Source of the DNA: Maratus speciosus
Lineage: Eukaryota > Arthropoda > Arachnida > Araneae > Salticidae
Assembly: GCA_963932465.1 (NCBI GenBank)
Contig: OZ010799.1
Location: 279,975,083 to 280,039,082 of the forward strand
DNA: 64,000 nucleotides
Direction of reading: 5' to 3'
Under the pieces are notes generated by a model, which saw nothing but the letters and a program-made list of their open reading frames with translations, ran no database searches and had not been told where the DNA came from. The first letter of the stretch is position 1. Each line of letters starts with the position of its first letter. The position numbers were made by a program, and so were the translations under genes. Of the stretch, positions 1 through 10,084 are shown piece by piece.

Positions 1-300
1 TTTTTTGATAAATGCAGAAATTATTTTTAAAAAATGCTGTCAAAGTAGGCGTTTTGAATAGAATTTTTCACAGCGGAAGATCTGGGAATGAAAAAAAAAA
101 GGTCTTACTGAGAAAATAATTATTTAAAACTTAAATTCTAATGAATTGAGGGGAAAATGAAATCACACGGCCTCTTAAACATCTCTTCAAAAATCACCTC
201 AGCAAGTTTCATGTTTTTACTTTTAAAGATGAGTCTGAAAATGTCTCAGAAAATATCGAGCTGTTGAAGGTGGAAAAATATTTTTTCGAATACACCTTTA
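1..300. other. AT-rich sequence, nothing recognised
   Basis: No open frame, inverted repeat or similarity to the rest of the window was found. The similarity to the 50.6-kb repeat copy starts at about 301. Confidence 0.5.
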
Positions 301-980
301 ATGCCAATATTTATGTGTATCGAAAACGTAGAAAATGAGTTTACAATCGAAGAAAATTTAATAACTGATTCTGAATGTCTATAATTAAATGTTTGATTAA
401 AATCGCAAATAGAAAAAAAAGGCTTAGATACAATTAAAAATAAATAAATAAATATACCAATTTGAAAAACACTAAAAATAATAATTAGTATTTTTAATTG
501 TACTATTAAACAACAACTAACTAATGCATTTAATTCATCTATTGATGAATTAAATGCATTATTAGATTTAGCAATTTCTCAAAAATCTTTCCATATGTTA
601 TAAGGAATTCCTATTATTTTATAATTTTGGCAAATGTTAAATCTGAAAACATTGGTATGAAGATTCAGGATTTTAAATAATAATTTTAAATATTATTAGC
701 AAAAAAAAAAAAAAAAAAAAATATTTCAAAAGTTACGCTATTATAATATGTAAAAAGACATTTTCCCACTATAATGTTAATTTCTAAACTGAAACAGTTT
801 CGTAATATCATACTATTCGAATATAATATTTAACTCCAAAACAATAATGACGATAAATACTGTTATATGAGTGTTAGTAATCAGAAAAAAAATAAGAAGC
901 CGAAAAAAATTCCACATCACTGTCTCAATCTCAAGTAACTGCAAATTAATGTTTATATTCATCCCACTATGAATGTAGAC

Positions 981-1016
<36 letters not shown>

Positions 1017-2811
1017 AGCGATGGCCGATTAACACATTTTACAAAATAGTGTCGATTAGGAAAATTTCGCTTCAAAACAATTCCAGATCAGTCACTTTCT
1101 ATATGTATAATATAAAACTATTTAATTCATACTCGTAATATACAAACAGAAATAAAAAATTTAAATTAAATAAGACTTACCTTTTTTTTGCTGTAAATTA
1201 ATAATATCCGAGTATTTTTGCCCGAAAATGGCAGACGTCTTTCTCTTACATTTAAAAAAGCAAAAACAAAAGCTGGCATTGTAGACTTGGTCATGTTCTT
1301 TTCCGGCGTGTATTACAAAAAGTTCTCTGTTTACCCTGCGGTTGCGGTTATATCCGACGCAGACGATCTTCAGCAGCTGATTTTAATGTTTATTTTTGCA
1401 GTCCTAACTTTCAGGCGGAATAGTTTTATGAGTTAGTCTGTATTTAAAATTTTCTATTTGAAGAATTTTCCAATGCATTTTACCATTTCTTTTTTACCAG
1501 TTTCAGAAAAATTCATTTGAAAACGGAAGTTTATTAGATAAAACACTGCTTAAATTTTTAAAATGTGTAAAAATAAATTTAATGGTAATAATACCACCCC
1601 CCTTTTTTATGTAAAGTTTGTTTCATGCGTAATAAATAAAAAATATCTTCTTAATAAATAAAAAAAATGTTTTCGAGGATAAAAAATTTTTCTTTGTCAA
1701 TCTGTCAATCTTTTTATGTTAATTTTCTGCAGAATAAAACAATTTGTAAAATAACTTTTTTAAAAGTCATACCTCTAAAACACAAATTGGAAATGTGAAA
1801 AATTAATTATATCATGTGTTTTGCATAAATTTTGTATATATATATATTTTTTTTTTCGGAAAAGGCTAATTTTATTTAAAAAGGCTGAAAGAAGTAAATT
1901 TTTTTTAAAAAAACAGTTACTAAAAATAGATTAACAGGAAAAAAATATGACTTGAATGCAAATTATAAAGCAATAAATGCATATATGACTAAACTCTGAA
2001 GATTCTTTCTGCGTGCTCATTAAAATCTGCAGACTTAACTGTAATAGAAAATGTTTAGTTTGAAATCACAGAAGTGTTTCGACCAGTGGTCGCCAAAAAA
2101 GTTAAAAAATTTCCTCCCTGCAAACTAAATATGTAAAGTGTATAGATTTAATATTTCTAATTCTAAATATGTTTCAAATTGCTCCAGCACATAGCATTTT
2201 TCTGAGAAATACTTTTATAATAATAACAATCCGTGATGTATTATTATATTAAATTGCAATGCTAGATAAAATTGAAATCATGAAAAAAGTATACTTTCAC
2301 TTCTTAGATATCAAATTGATAAAATATAGCATGGAAATCTAGTTTGTTGATACTTGTACCGTGCATTTTTCTTTTTCTCCCCTCCCCCTTCTTTTCGTGT
2401 CCGAATTTACTATTTGCTGTCCATTAATATCCATTCCTTATGCCGCTGTAACTAGGGCATGTTTTAAATATTTCTCTTCATTTTCAAAAATTTTTGAAGT
2501 TAATATTTTTGTCACACTGTGATTTACAATATGGTGGTTTTTTTGTCACATATATGACGTGACGTACGTTACATGCAGTGACATAACAGTGACGTTACAA
2601 TATTTTTTTAATTGCCGGAAAAATAAAATTTTACAATAAGTAACATGTTTTGAAGAATTTTTATAATTGTTTAAAGTTTTCTAAGAAGTTCACATCTCAG
2701 TCACAATGTGACATCACTGAGTGGTGGCATTTTAGTCACAGATGTGACGTGACCACAGTGACTTACAGTGACGTCACAATGACGTCACTGTGACCATGCA
2801 TGCTATGAGGG
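301..2811 (+). repeat. 2.5-kb dispersed repeat, copy A
   Basis: Collinear over its whole length, in direct orientation, with 50641-53413. Both copies begin near a GCCAATA motif and end at the same GACCATGCATGCTATGAGGG. Differences are scattered substitutions plus homopolymer length changes (A19 near 700, T31 near 985). Copy A lacks the TTAA element present in copy B at 51342-51558; its undisturbed site is GATTAACAC at 1027-1035. No coding potential is seen. The copy B continuation reaches a Helitron-like 3' end, so this may be a truncated Helitron-like element; that is inference. Confidence 0.85.
2520..2811. repeat. GTGAC/GTCAC cluster A
   Basis: Dense, irregularly spaced GTGAC and GTCAC pentamers, including TGACGTCA palindromes, make up the 3' part of the repeat. 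The block at about 2690-2790 has pentamers separated by 0 to 5 bases. Comparable clusters lie at 53112-53413 (the paralogous copy) and 49548-49862. Confidence 0.75.
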
Positions 2812-3103
2812 TGGGACGCCACGCCCACTCACATTAATTTTACTTTAACATATTATATGTATTTATAATATGTAACTATATTTTATCCAAGTGTTTGAAT
2901 CAGTGTTGCCAGACTGGGGAATTTTTTGTTCCCAGAATGCTGATTGGCACCGCTTTTTAGGTGCGTTCGCAATTATATAAATACGTAGCACCTATAGTCG
3001 TCGTTCAGTCCGTTGTATGTCCGTCTCTCCGTCCGCATATAACAGAGCAAAAACTACCCAACCGAATTGTTTGAAATTTTAAATATGTAATTGTTGTAAA
3101 ATT

Positions 3104-3785
3104 TTGTTGAGCCATTTCAAATTTTATGAAAATCGGATGTACTGTTTAATTACAGGGACAATCAAATTTTTTCTTTACATTACGGCCAATGAAAAAAATT
3201 ATGGCAAGTGCATTTTAATGCTGTTACAGGCTTCCGAATGGTCTGAAGTTTTAAATATATACCGTATATACTCGCGAATAAGTCAATTCGCGTATAAGTC
3301 GACTCCCTAACTTTCGGATGAATATTTTGGAAAAAAATCAAAAACTCGCTTATAAGTCGACCCCCTAACTTTTTACTTCAATTTTGCACAAAATCAAACC
3401 AAAGATTTCACTTTCTAATGCGAAAAGTTAGTAAAAAAACAGAAACAAGTCATTATTATTATTTTTTAAATGATGAATTATTATTATTTGTATATTTTAT
3501 ATAATATTTTTATTCATACACATAAAAAGCCATAATTTTTTATTTTTGCTTTTTTAACTGACTCGCGTATAAGTCGACACCCCAAATTTGCTCACCGAAA
3601 ATTGTCAGAAATTTCTCGACTTATATGAGAGTATATACGGTAATTCTTACAAAATTTTGTCGAGCCATTTCAAAATTTATGAAAATCGGATGCATAGTTT
3701 AATTACAGGGACAGTCAAAAGTTTTCCGTTACATTACGGGGAATGGGGAAAAAATTTTTGCAAGTGCATTTTAATGATGTTACAG
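3104..3785 (+). repeat. tandem pair of about 165 bp inside the hAT element
   Basis: Two copies of a segment containing GAGCCATTTCAAA...TATGAAAATCGGATG and a following ATTACAGGGACARTCAAA lie at about 3104-3250 and 3650-3785. They are separated by the small inverted-repeat element at 3261-3641. A reverse-complement relative is at 50276-50340. Short open frames across it are incidental. Confidence 0.7.
3261..3641. mobile_element. MITE with ACCGTATATACTC ends
   Basis: About 380 bp with inverted ends ACCGTATATACTC, and several inner repeats of CGTATAAGTCGA in both orientations. It interrupts the second unit of the surrounding tandem pair just after TTAAATATA, so it is younger than that duplication. 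No coding capacity. The superfamily is not assigned. Confidence 0.75.
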
Positions 3786-4057
3786 ACTATGCACTTATGA
3801 AGGGCAAAAAAATATACATTCAGTACAATATGGGGTGCAAAAAATAATTATAAAACTAGTTATAGTACGAACGCACCTCATTTGCCACGTTTGACGAGCA
3901 ATTTCCAACTTGTTTCATATAGAAATATTCGCCCTATTTCAAAATAGATTAAAAATTCTGAAAAATAAGGCGAATTATACTACTTTAAAAAGAGATGACA
4001 GTGAAATAATCTGAATTAAAAAAATCTCCAATCTGGCAACACTGGTTTGAATATACT

Positions 4058-4577
4058 TTAACCCTTAAATGCCTGATTTTTCAAAAATCATTGTAATAAT
4101 GTTTTTCGGCTTTCATTTTATAAATAAATCATGGGAAAAATACTTTAAAAAATCATAATTTGTTTTAAGTATGGTTTACGGCTAAAAAACAGATTGTTAC
4201 TAACCAGCAATACTGGTTTTTAATTGAAAAAAATAATTTTCTTTGATAAAATTCTATGCTATTAAACGCACAAGAATTTTAGGAACTATAATAAGAAATA
4301 AATTTTACTTGCTCACTGCAGAACAAAATAGGGTATTTCGCAAGCTTCCAAACAAAACCAAAAAGAACAAGTAGCAATAATTGAAAAAATAAATCTTTCT
4401 TTATTCTTAAACAGCACAAGTGTTGCTATCTACATGTTGAAAATTGATTAAATAATATTTTCAGAATATATTTTATTGGCAACATTAGGCATTCTAGCTT
4501 CAATATTATTCTAATAGTGTTTTAGAGCCTAAATTTCGTATGTTGCCGAAAAGCAACACCCGGCATTTAAAGGTTCA
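4058..4577. mobile_element. piggyBac-type TTAA MITE (520 bp)
   Basis: The left end TTAACCCTTAAATGCC is matched in inverse by the right end GGCATTTAAAGGTTCA, where the terminal TTAA has decayed to TTCA. A hairpin GTTGC-N6-GCAAC at 4542-4557 lies 20 bp inside the right end. The interior is AT-rich with no frame. Confidence 0.75.
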
Positions 4578-4777
4578 TTCATGTGTTTGATAAAACTGTG
4601 CAAGGACTTCACACAAGTTAGAAATGTCTAAGTTTTTTAGCTCGCTGAAAAATTGTACTTTTCAGCTAAAAACCTCATTAACTCCTAAAGTACTCGAGTA
4701 ATTTCGCTAATTTTTTTAGCGATGGAGTATAAATATAAGATCATGTGTGGCAGACAGTTAAAGGAAAAATTAATTAT

Positions 4778-4986
4778 TTAATCCCTTGAGTGGCGGTGGT
4801 ATATATTATAGCCCATTTAATTTTAATCACAATTAACACCAGAAACTTTTAATTAAATTTTACTTTTAAAGCATTAGAGGAAAAAGTTGAAAAATTGCTT
4901 TTCCTTATTTTGAACTGAATCTTTTCGATAAATCCGGTGTGAATTCAGCATAAAGAAAAGCAATTGCGTGCACTTGAAAAGGTTAA
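4778..4986. mobile_element. piggyBac-type TTAA MITE (209 bp)
   Basis: TTAA on both sides, with inverted ends CCCTTGAGTG and CACTTGAAAAGG. The palindrome GCAATTGC (4960-4967) lies 19 bp from the right end. The right half, with its TTGCTTTTCCTTATTT core, resembles the right half of an element ending at 28875. Confidence 0.7.
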
Positions 4987-4994
4987 CATATATA

Positions 4995-5587
4995 CAGTAG
5001 AACCTCGATTATCCGAATTGATTGGGACCGACCCTCTTTCGGATAATCGAGAATGCTTCAATTTTAAGATTAAGGAGAAATAAATGCACTATTTATTATC
5101 ATGTTAACAAGTGCTTAATAAAAATAAAGCAATAACAAAATAGAAACAAGAATAAATTACATGAAATTTAATTTTCAAATTAAGTACCTTTTTCGTATTT
5201 CACAGTGTTTGAAACAATGTTTTGTTTGTCGCAATTTCGATTAGCTTTGCTTTCAAACTCTATCACGATTTTCTTTTAATATTATTAGTTCAAGAGTATC
5301 ACGGTCTTTCTGCTGCTCCAGCTATGCCAAACATTTTGCAAAACTTTCAAAATTTCAGGATTACTAATTTGTCCGTTTTCTTCGTTCATTTTGTTCATTC
5401 CACTCCGCAGCTTACGGGATCTCAAGTTAAATTCAAAGGAACTCTAAGAAAGGGAATCGAAAATATTTATATGTACTCGTAGTTCGAAGTGGACCGCTTG
5501 CACACAAGGAATATGGCAGTTAAAAAAAAAAATCTTTGAAAATGGATTATGGTTAACCGAGAGTTTCGGATAAAAGAGGTTCTACTG
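4995..5587. mobile_element. pogo/Tigger-type element remnant
   Basis: Ends CAGTAGAACCTCGATTATCC (left) and the inverse of CAGTAGAACCTCTTTTATCC (right), both flanked by TA. These ends are typical of pogo/Tigger members of the Tc1/mariner superfamily. It is 593 bp long with no transposase left; an 86-codon open frame at 5222-5482 has no recognisable motif and I do not annotate it. Confidence 0.8.
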
Positions 5588-6164
5588 TATATTTATATGT
5601 ATCTGTACAGCTGCACTTCACATCACTAAAATTGTAAAGTTTTTTTCACTTTGATTAATAGCTGAAAAATCTGTGATAAGATAAGAAGACTTCATGGTGT
5701 CAAATGCACCTGAACCCCACTCTCTTTTCGCTACGCCACTGGTCGCAATGTCATTTTAGTTTCGGGACAAACTGCAGTAATATTTTCGTAGCATTATTTC
5801 CTTTTCTTCCGAAACTAAAATAATATTGTGGCTATTTTTTTACACAATTTTATCAAAACAAACTGTAAAAAAATTACTCTGCAATAAATCTGGTAAACAA
5901 CGTTCATATTCCATGAGTGACTAAAGATTTGGAAAAAAAAATACGCGGATTGTAGATATTCTGTCATATATGACGTCACACTAAAAACCTGCGTATGTGG
6001 ATTATCAACTCAGTCCACAAGATAGCGCAGCTGTGTTAATTTACGCCCGATTCCAGTATTAAGTTTGTACGCTTAATATGTACGCAGTTTTGTTTTGATT
6101 AACACGGAAGCAAAGTTCCACCAGTTATTTTAGAATATTAACGATTTTTTCATGCAAAATGTCT
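5588..6164. other. intergenic, nothing recognised
   Basis: Unique-looking AT-rich sequence without inverted repeats or frames that I can support. Confidence 0.4.
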
Positions 6165-6525
6165 TACAAATATAGAAGAAATTTCAGTTAGTTTTTACTG
6201 ATGGAAGTTTGCCCTGTTTTTAAGATCTCTTTCACTCACACAGACAGATGGTTGCTTAGGTTATCACGATATGTTGAAATCACAGGGCCTAACTTTCGCA
6301 AAGTAAACTTCCACTAGTAAAATTAATTGTCTATTTTTTGGCCAAAATTATGACTGAAATTTGGTACTTAAAAAGGCTTTCAAAAAACGAGAAAGTTTTA
6401 ATTCAAATCTACTGTTGGAAATTTACCCCAGCTGTAATGAGCCACTGTGAAACCGGTTGCAGTTGAAATTTCTTTTGAAGATATGTCAATGTCTCCTTAT
6501 TTATAGTTCCAACCAATGTAGTCCT
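6165..6525 (+). repeat. dispersed repeat family R, fragment
   Basis: Contains the phrases TTTTTACTGATGGAAGTTTG, TATGACTGAAATTT and GGTTGCAGTTGAAATTTC. They recur in the same order at 46974-48185 and, in reverse complement, at 54850-55400. The right part (GATATGTCAATGTCTCC) matches the flank of the TTAA insertion site described at 47490. Confidence 0.6.
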
Positions 6526-6948
6526 TAAGCCGCCTATATGCCTGGGTAAATCGTGCCTTATTATCTCGTTAAGGGTATTCAATATTATTAATCACAATAA
6601 ATTCAGAATACGATATTTAACGCATAAGTCGTACAAATCAAAATTTCCCTATGAATATTTCTTTTGATTTTTATGCCTTTTATAAACAATACTGTAAATT
6701 ATCAATGTATCACATAAGGAAGTTTCTGCCAAAAAATGGACCACAAAAAGACATCTAGAAGCCTGATTATTTGTGGATTGGCGAATGATTCTTTATAGAA
6801 TTTAAAAGTAACAGTATCGAAATAATTGTTTAGTAAAAAAAAATCAAACTACTCTGAACTGGACTAAGGACAAATAAATTAAAGTACAAAAGAAGTTTTG
6901 AAAGAATGTTACGATTGAAACTGGCAAATAATCTTCTTACAAAAGCAA
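6526..6948. other. intergenic, nothing recognised
   Basis: AT-rich, no supported feature. Confidence 0.4.
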
Positions 6949-7555
6949 TAACACGTTCACGCCGGCGCCGATATTCATATTTTTCGCTTTGAGACGGTGC
7001 TCGAATTCATGTTTTGCTTTATTTGGTGGCGCAGTACAGTCGCTTATTCAGACACTGTATGTAATGACTCGCCCCTCTCATATTTATTGAATTGAACTCG
7101 AATATAACAAGATGAGTTGATTGTGAATGTCTGAAAGTTCGTAAGGAGTAAGCAAATTACTTAGAGATATGATTTTATTGACTACATATGTACGAATTTA
7201 ATACAAAATGGCTTACAATCTAAAGAAATGTGTACAACATGATATAAATGCATCTCTGTAAGGAAAAAGCCACGCCCTTAGTCAATGATATTTTTTGAAT
7301 GAAAACGAGAATTATTGTTTCTCGTAGTAAACGTATTAAGTTTATAATAATACATTGTGTTTACTACTGAATTTTCGAATATTCAAGTGTGACCCACCTG
7401 TAGTACATGCCTTCTATGGAACAGTCGAGTGTGACCCACCGGTGATGCACGCCGCCTGATGCGACAGTCAGGCGTGATCCACCGGTGATGCACTCCGCCT
7501 GATTGGACAATCGAGCGTGACCCACCGGTTATGCACGCCGGCGTGAATGTGTTAA
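6949..7555. mobile_element. inverted-repeat element with TTCACGCCGGCG ends
   Basis: The left end TAACACGTTCACGCCGGCG (6949-6967) is inverted at the right as CGCCGGCGTGAATGTGTTAA (7536-7555). The right flank is TTAA and the left has ATAA, so a decayed piggyBac-type target is possible. The 43-bp minisatellite lies just inside the right end. A second, partly decayed right end is at about 7850-7873, produced by the 316-bp duplication. Confidence 0.6.
7387..7553 (+). repeat. 43-bp minisatellite, about four units
   Basis: Units starting at 7387, 7429, 7472 and 7515 share GTGACCCACCGGT-ATGCACGCC with unit lengths 42, 43 and 43. GC content is far above the surroundings. About 2.3 more units recur at 7767-7862 within the duplicated segment. 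Open frames here are by-products of the repeat. Confidence 0.85.
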
Positions 7556-8081
7556 TTGATCTTGAAAAAATTGTTGAAATTATTGTATTAAAAATTCTCA
7601 AAAATGAGTTTACCTGGATTCTTACTTTGCTACGATGCTGTCAAAAATAACAAATGCTTCTTAATCTAGCAAGAAAGTTTACGGAAATATAATATGACAT
7701 CTTATAAGTTACTCACGATTTTCAAAAGTGTTTCTTTATTTTCAGAAACAAAAGAAAATAACAGACGCCGCCTGATGCGACAGCCAGGCGTGATCCACCG
7801 GTGATGCACTCCACCTGATTGGACAATCGAGCATGACCCACCGGTTATGACGCCAGCGTGAATGTGTTAATTAATCTTGAAAAAATTATTGAAGTTATTA
7901 CATTAGAAATTCACAAAAATGAGTTTACCCGGATCCTTACTTTGCTACGATGCTGTAAAAAATAACAAACGCTTCTTAATCTAGCAAGAAAGTTTCCGGA
8001 AATATAATATGACATCTTACAAGTTACTCACGATTTTCAAAAGTGTTTCTTTATTTTCATAAACCCAAGAAAATAACAGAT
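7451..8081 (+). repeat. 316-bp tandem duplication
   Basis: The segment from GCCGCCTGATGCGACAG at 7451 is repeated from the same motif at 7767. The two copies align through CTTTGCTACGATGCTG, CTTAATCTAGCAAGAAAGTT and GTGTTTCTTTATTTTCA, with a few percent difference. Confidence 0.85.
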
Positions 8082-8193
8082 GTACGGAGTGACGTTTTTG
8101 TAATACGGATCTTCTGAAACCATTAGCTTCGTAGCCGAGTATCATTTCACACATGGAGCCATGGAAATAAACTTCACACCACTCATAAAATCT

Positions 8194-8531
8194 TGACACT
8201 ACACATATTTAAAACTCAACGCTTTTAATACTCTAAAAACATTTTAAAATAATCAATAATCAGAACTATATAACATTCTATTCCACACTCCACTACATTT
8301 TCCAATCTCTTCTGCCCCAGCTCTCATGATCTTCTGTTTCGTCCCGTTGCCAGTTGAGTTACCTAAAGTTCAACGGTAGACTGTGAATCAAAGTAAAAAC
8401 GTCCATTCTAGACATTTCAGTTTGTCCGTTGGGTTTTACTACTCTGACAACTGCATTTGAATCTATCCGTCGGGTTTCACTACTCTGACAACTGCATTTG
8501 ACTTTGTCCGTTGCGTTTCACAACTCTGACA
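8194..8531 (-). repeat. candidate 3' LTR with 41-bp internal repeats
   Basis: On the minus strand the stretch begins TGTCAGAGTTG immediately after a purine-rich tract and ends GTAGTGTCA, giving TG...CA termini over 338 bp. Three 41-bp units (starting 8421, 8462, 8503 on the plus strand) share GTCCGTTGGGTTT and ACTCTGACAACTGCATTTGA. No matching LTR was found upstream of gag, so this assignment rests on the polypurine tract and the termini only. Confidence 0.4.
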
Positions 8532-8545
8532 ACTTTCCCCTCAAA
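8532..8545 (-). other. candidate polypurine tract
   Basis: Minus-strand TTTGAGGGGAAAGT directly abuts the TG that starts the candidate LTR, about 240 bp downstream of the RNase H stop codon. This is the usual position for plus-strand priming in LTR elements. Confidence 0.5.
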
Positions 8546-8783
8546 GAAGCTCATTCGTGACCCTTGTCACAATGAAGCGTAACATTATAATTATACCACA
8601 CACAAGTTTTTTTTCAGCAAAGGTGAGAATAATATGGAACTTCCCATTATAACTAATTAAACTAACTAATCCAAGAAATATATATATATAGATACAATAT
8701 TATTCATCAACATGAATTTCATAAATTAATACACAAAAATACAATAATTTCCAAAAACATAAATTAAAAAACTAAATTACAGT

Positions 8784-9872
8784 TTAACCTTCATCAAACG
8801 TCAATCTTGACATAGAATCTGCATTTAAATGTCCAGAACACTTACGATAAGTTATAGTTAAATTGTATCTCTGCAATGCCAGAGACCAACGAGCCAATTT
8901 TGCTCCATGCGGCACGCTGCTCGTGAGAAAAGTGAATGGATTGTGATCCGAAATGACTTCAATCTCTGCACCGAATATCCAAGTGTCAAACCTCTTCAAA
9001 GCCTCGATTACACCGCATGCTTCTCTCTCTATAGTTGCCCAACGCATCTGGGTATCTGTAAGTTTCTTACTAAAAAATGCAATAGGTCTCTCTTGTGCCT
9101 GATCGTCCATCTGAGCAAGACAAGCTCCGATAGCATTAGCGGAAGCATCAGTATACAACTGAAACGGTCGATCGAGTTTAGGGGTAAACATTGACGACAT
9201 TTGTGACAATTTCTCCTTTAACCGGGTGATTGCATTTTCAGCGTCTGCATCCCATGGAATTACATTTAACACTCTTTTTCGTGTAAGATTAGTCAACAAG
9301 CGTTCTACCGCACCCATCCTCTCTGGATGTACAGGAGTCGAAAATCTGGGAGCTACCCCCAAAGTATCCAAAAATTCATCGTAAAATTGTGAAGTAAAAT
9401 TCGATCCTTGATCTGTGCATATAGTAACTGGGAATACCGTTTGGGTAAATATTTTCATTAACACTTCACATGTGGTCTTTGCGGTTATATTTTTAACTGG
9501 TACCGCCTCGGCCCAGCTGGTACACAGGTCAACAGCAGATATCACATATTTATGTCCTCTACGAGAAGGTGGTTCCAAAGGTCCAATACAATCCAGACTC
9601 CACACTTCAAATGGGTTTTCCGGTCGTACTAACGGACGTATGGGTACTCTGTCTCTATATGTGACAGTTCTTTTTAACTGACATTGTTTGCAACTTGCAC
9701 AAAATTTTTTTACATCTTTCTTCAATCCCGGCCAATGAAAGGAATACTTAATTCTCTGTTTCGTCTTCTGTTCTCCCAGATGGCCTGCCAAGGGAATTTC
9801 ATGAGCAACTGATAAAATATGCTGTCTCTTACACACATGCAATGCTACTTGTTTCACGTCTTCACCGCACAT
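8784..9872 (-). CDS. integrase-RNase H fusion (pol remnant)
   Basis: A 362-codon open frame. Residues 24-64 carry the H/H...C/C zinc-binding domain of integrase (H24, H31, then CASCKQC). The integrase core has D94, D154 and E190, with exactly 35 residues between the last two (DD35E). Directly after VER (189-191) the frame continues with LTNLTRK, the thumb/connection of Ty3/gypsy reverse transcriptase. It then runs through RNase H with D242 (TDAS), E282/E284, D309 (SDHNP) and D352. Missing are the integrase C-terminal domain and the RT fingers and palm, including the catalytic Asp pair. The join is in frame with no stop, so a fused protein could be made, but retrotransposition would need RT supplied by another copy. 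The first codon is set by a frame change, not by initiation evidence. Confidence 0.85.
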   Translation of the reverse strand: MCGEDVKQVALHVCKRQHILSVAHEIPLAGHLGEQKTKQRIKYSFHWPGLKKDVKKFCASCKQCQLKRTVTYRDRVPIRPLVRPENPFEVWSLDCIGPLEPPSRRGHKYVISAVDLCTSWAEAVPVKNITAKTTCEVLMKIFTQTVFPVTICTDQGSNFTSQFYDEFLDTLGVAPRFSTPVHPERMGAVERLLTNLTRKRVLNVIPWDADAENAITRLKEKLSQMSSMFTPKLDRPFQLYTDASANAIGACLAQMDDQAQERPIAFFSKKLTDTQMRWATIEREACGVIEALKRFDTWIFGAEIEVISDHNPFTFLTSSVPHGAKLARWSLALQRYNLTITYRKCSGHLNADSMSRLTFDEG

Positions 9873-10084
9873 ATTTTTCCAGATGCATTAATATATCTTC
9901 CTCTATAAAGTAATCATTTTTATTATTCGTAGCCATTTCCCATATGTCTTCCAATGAATCACCACCTCTTTGTAATTCAAGAAAAGATTCCTTTACTCTT
10001 CCCTCGCTCTCATTTTTATTGCCGGCCTGTTCTCTTTCACCAAAGTCATATATTTCCTGATCTCCACCAGCATCTTCCTCAGAA
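9873..10084 (-). other. protease-integrase linker in a third frame
   Basis: Between the gag-protease stop and the integrase frame, a different minus-strand frame stays open and encodes an acidic stretch followed by SLEDIW...EEDILMHLEK. That resembles the segment normally preceding the integrase zinc finger in these elements. It ends in a stop at the run GGAAAAATATG, where a one-base shift would enter the integrase frame. So pol is reached from gag by two single-base shifts. One could be programmed frameshifting; two suggests decay. Confidence 0.6.

Larger units (their letters stand above)
2893..4052. mobile_element. hAT-type element with 8-bp target duplication
   Basis: The element proper is 2901-4044. 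Its ends are inverted copies of CAGTGTTGCCAGA with further imperfect pairing inwards, and it is flanked on both sides by the perfect octamer GTTTGAAT (2893-2900 and 4045-4052). An 8-bp duplication and a CAG-type terminus are diagnostic of the hAT superfamily. There is no transposase frame. The interior holds a tandem pair related to the repeat at 50.2-50.5 kb, and a separate small element at 3261-3641. Copies of the same end type are at 24455, 55661 and 58495. Confidence 0.85.

Noticed and set aside
5222..5482. An 86-codon frame inside the pogo/Tigger-type element
   Set aside because: No catalytic or helix-turn-helix motif; probably chance in a short non-autonomous copy.
7383..7601. A minus-strand frame with a repeated VGHTRL-type peptide
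   Set aside because: By-product of the 43-bp minisatellite.
8907..9681. Plus-strand frames of 88-95 codons opposite integrase and RNase H
   Set aside because: Antisense shadows of the pol frame.
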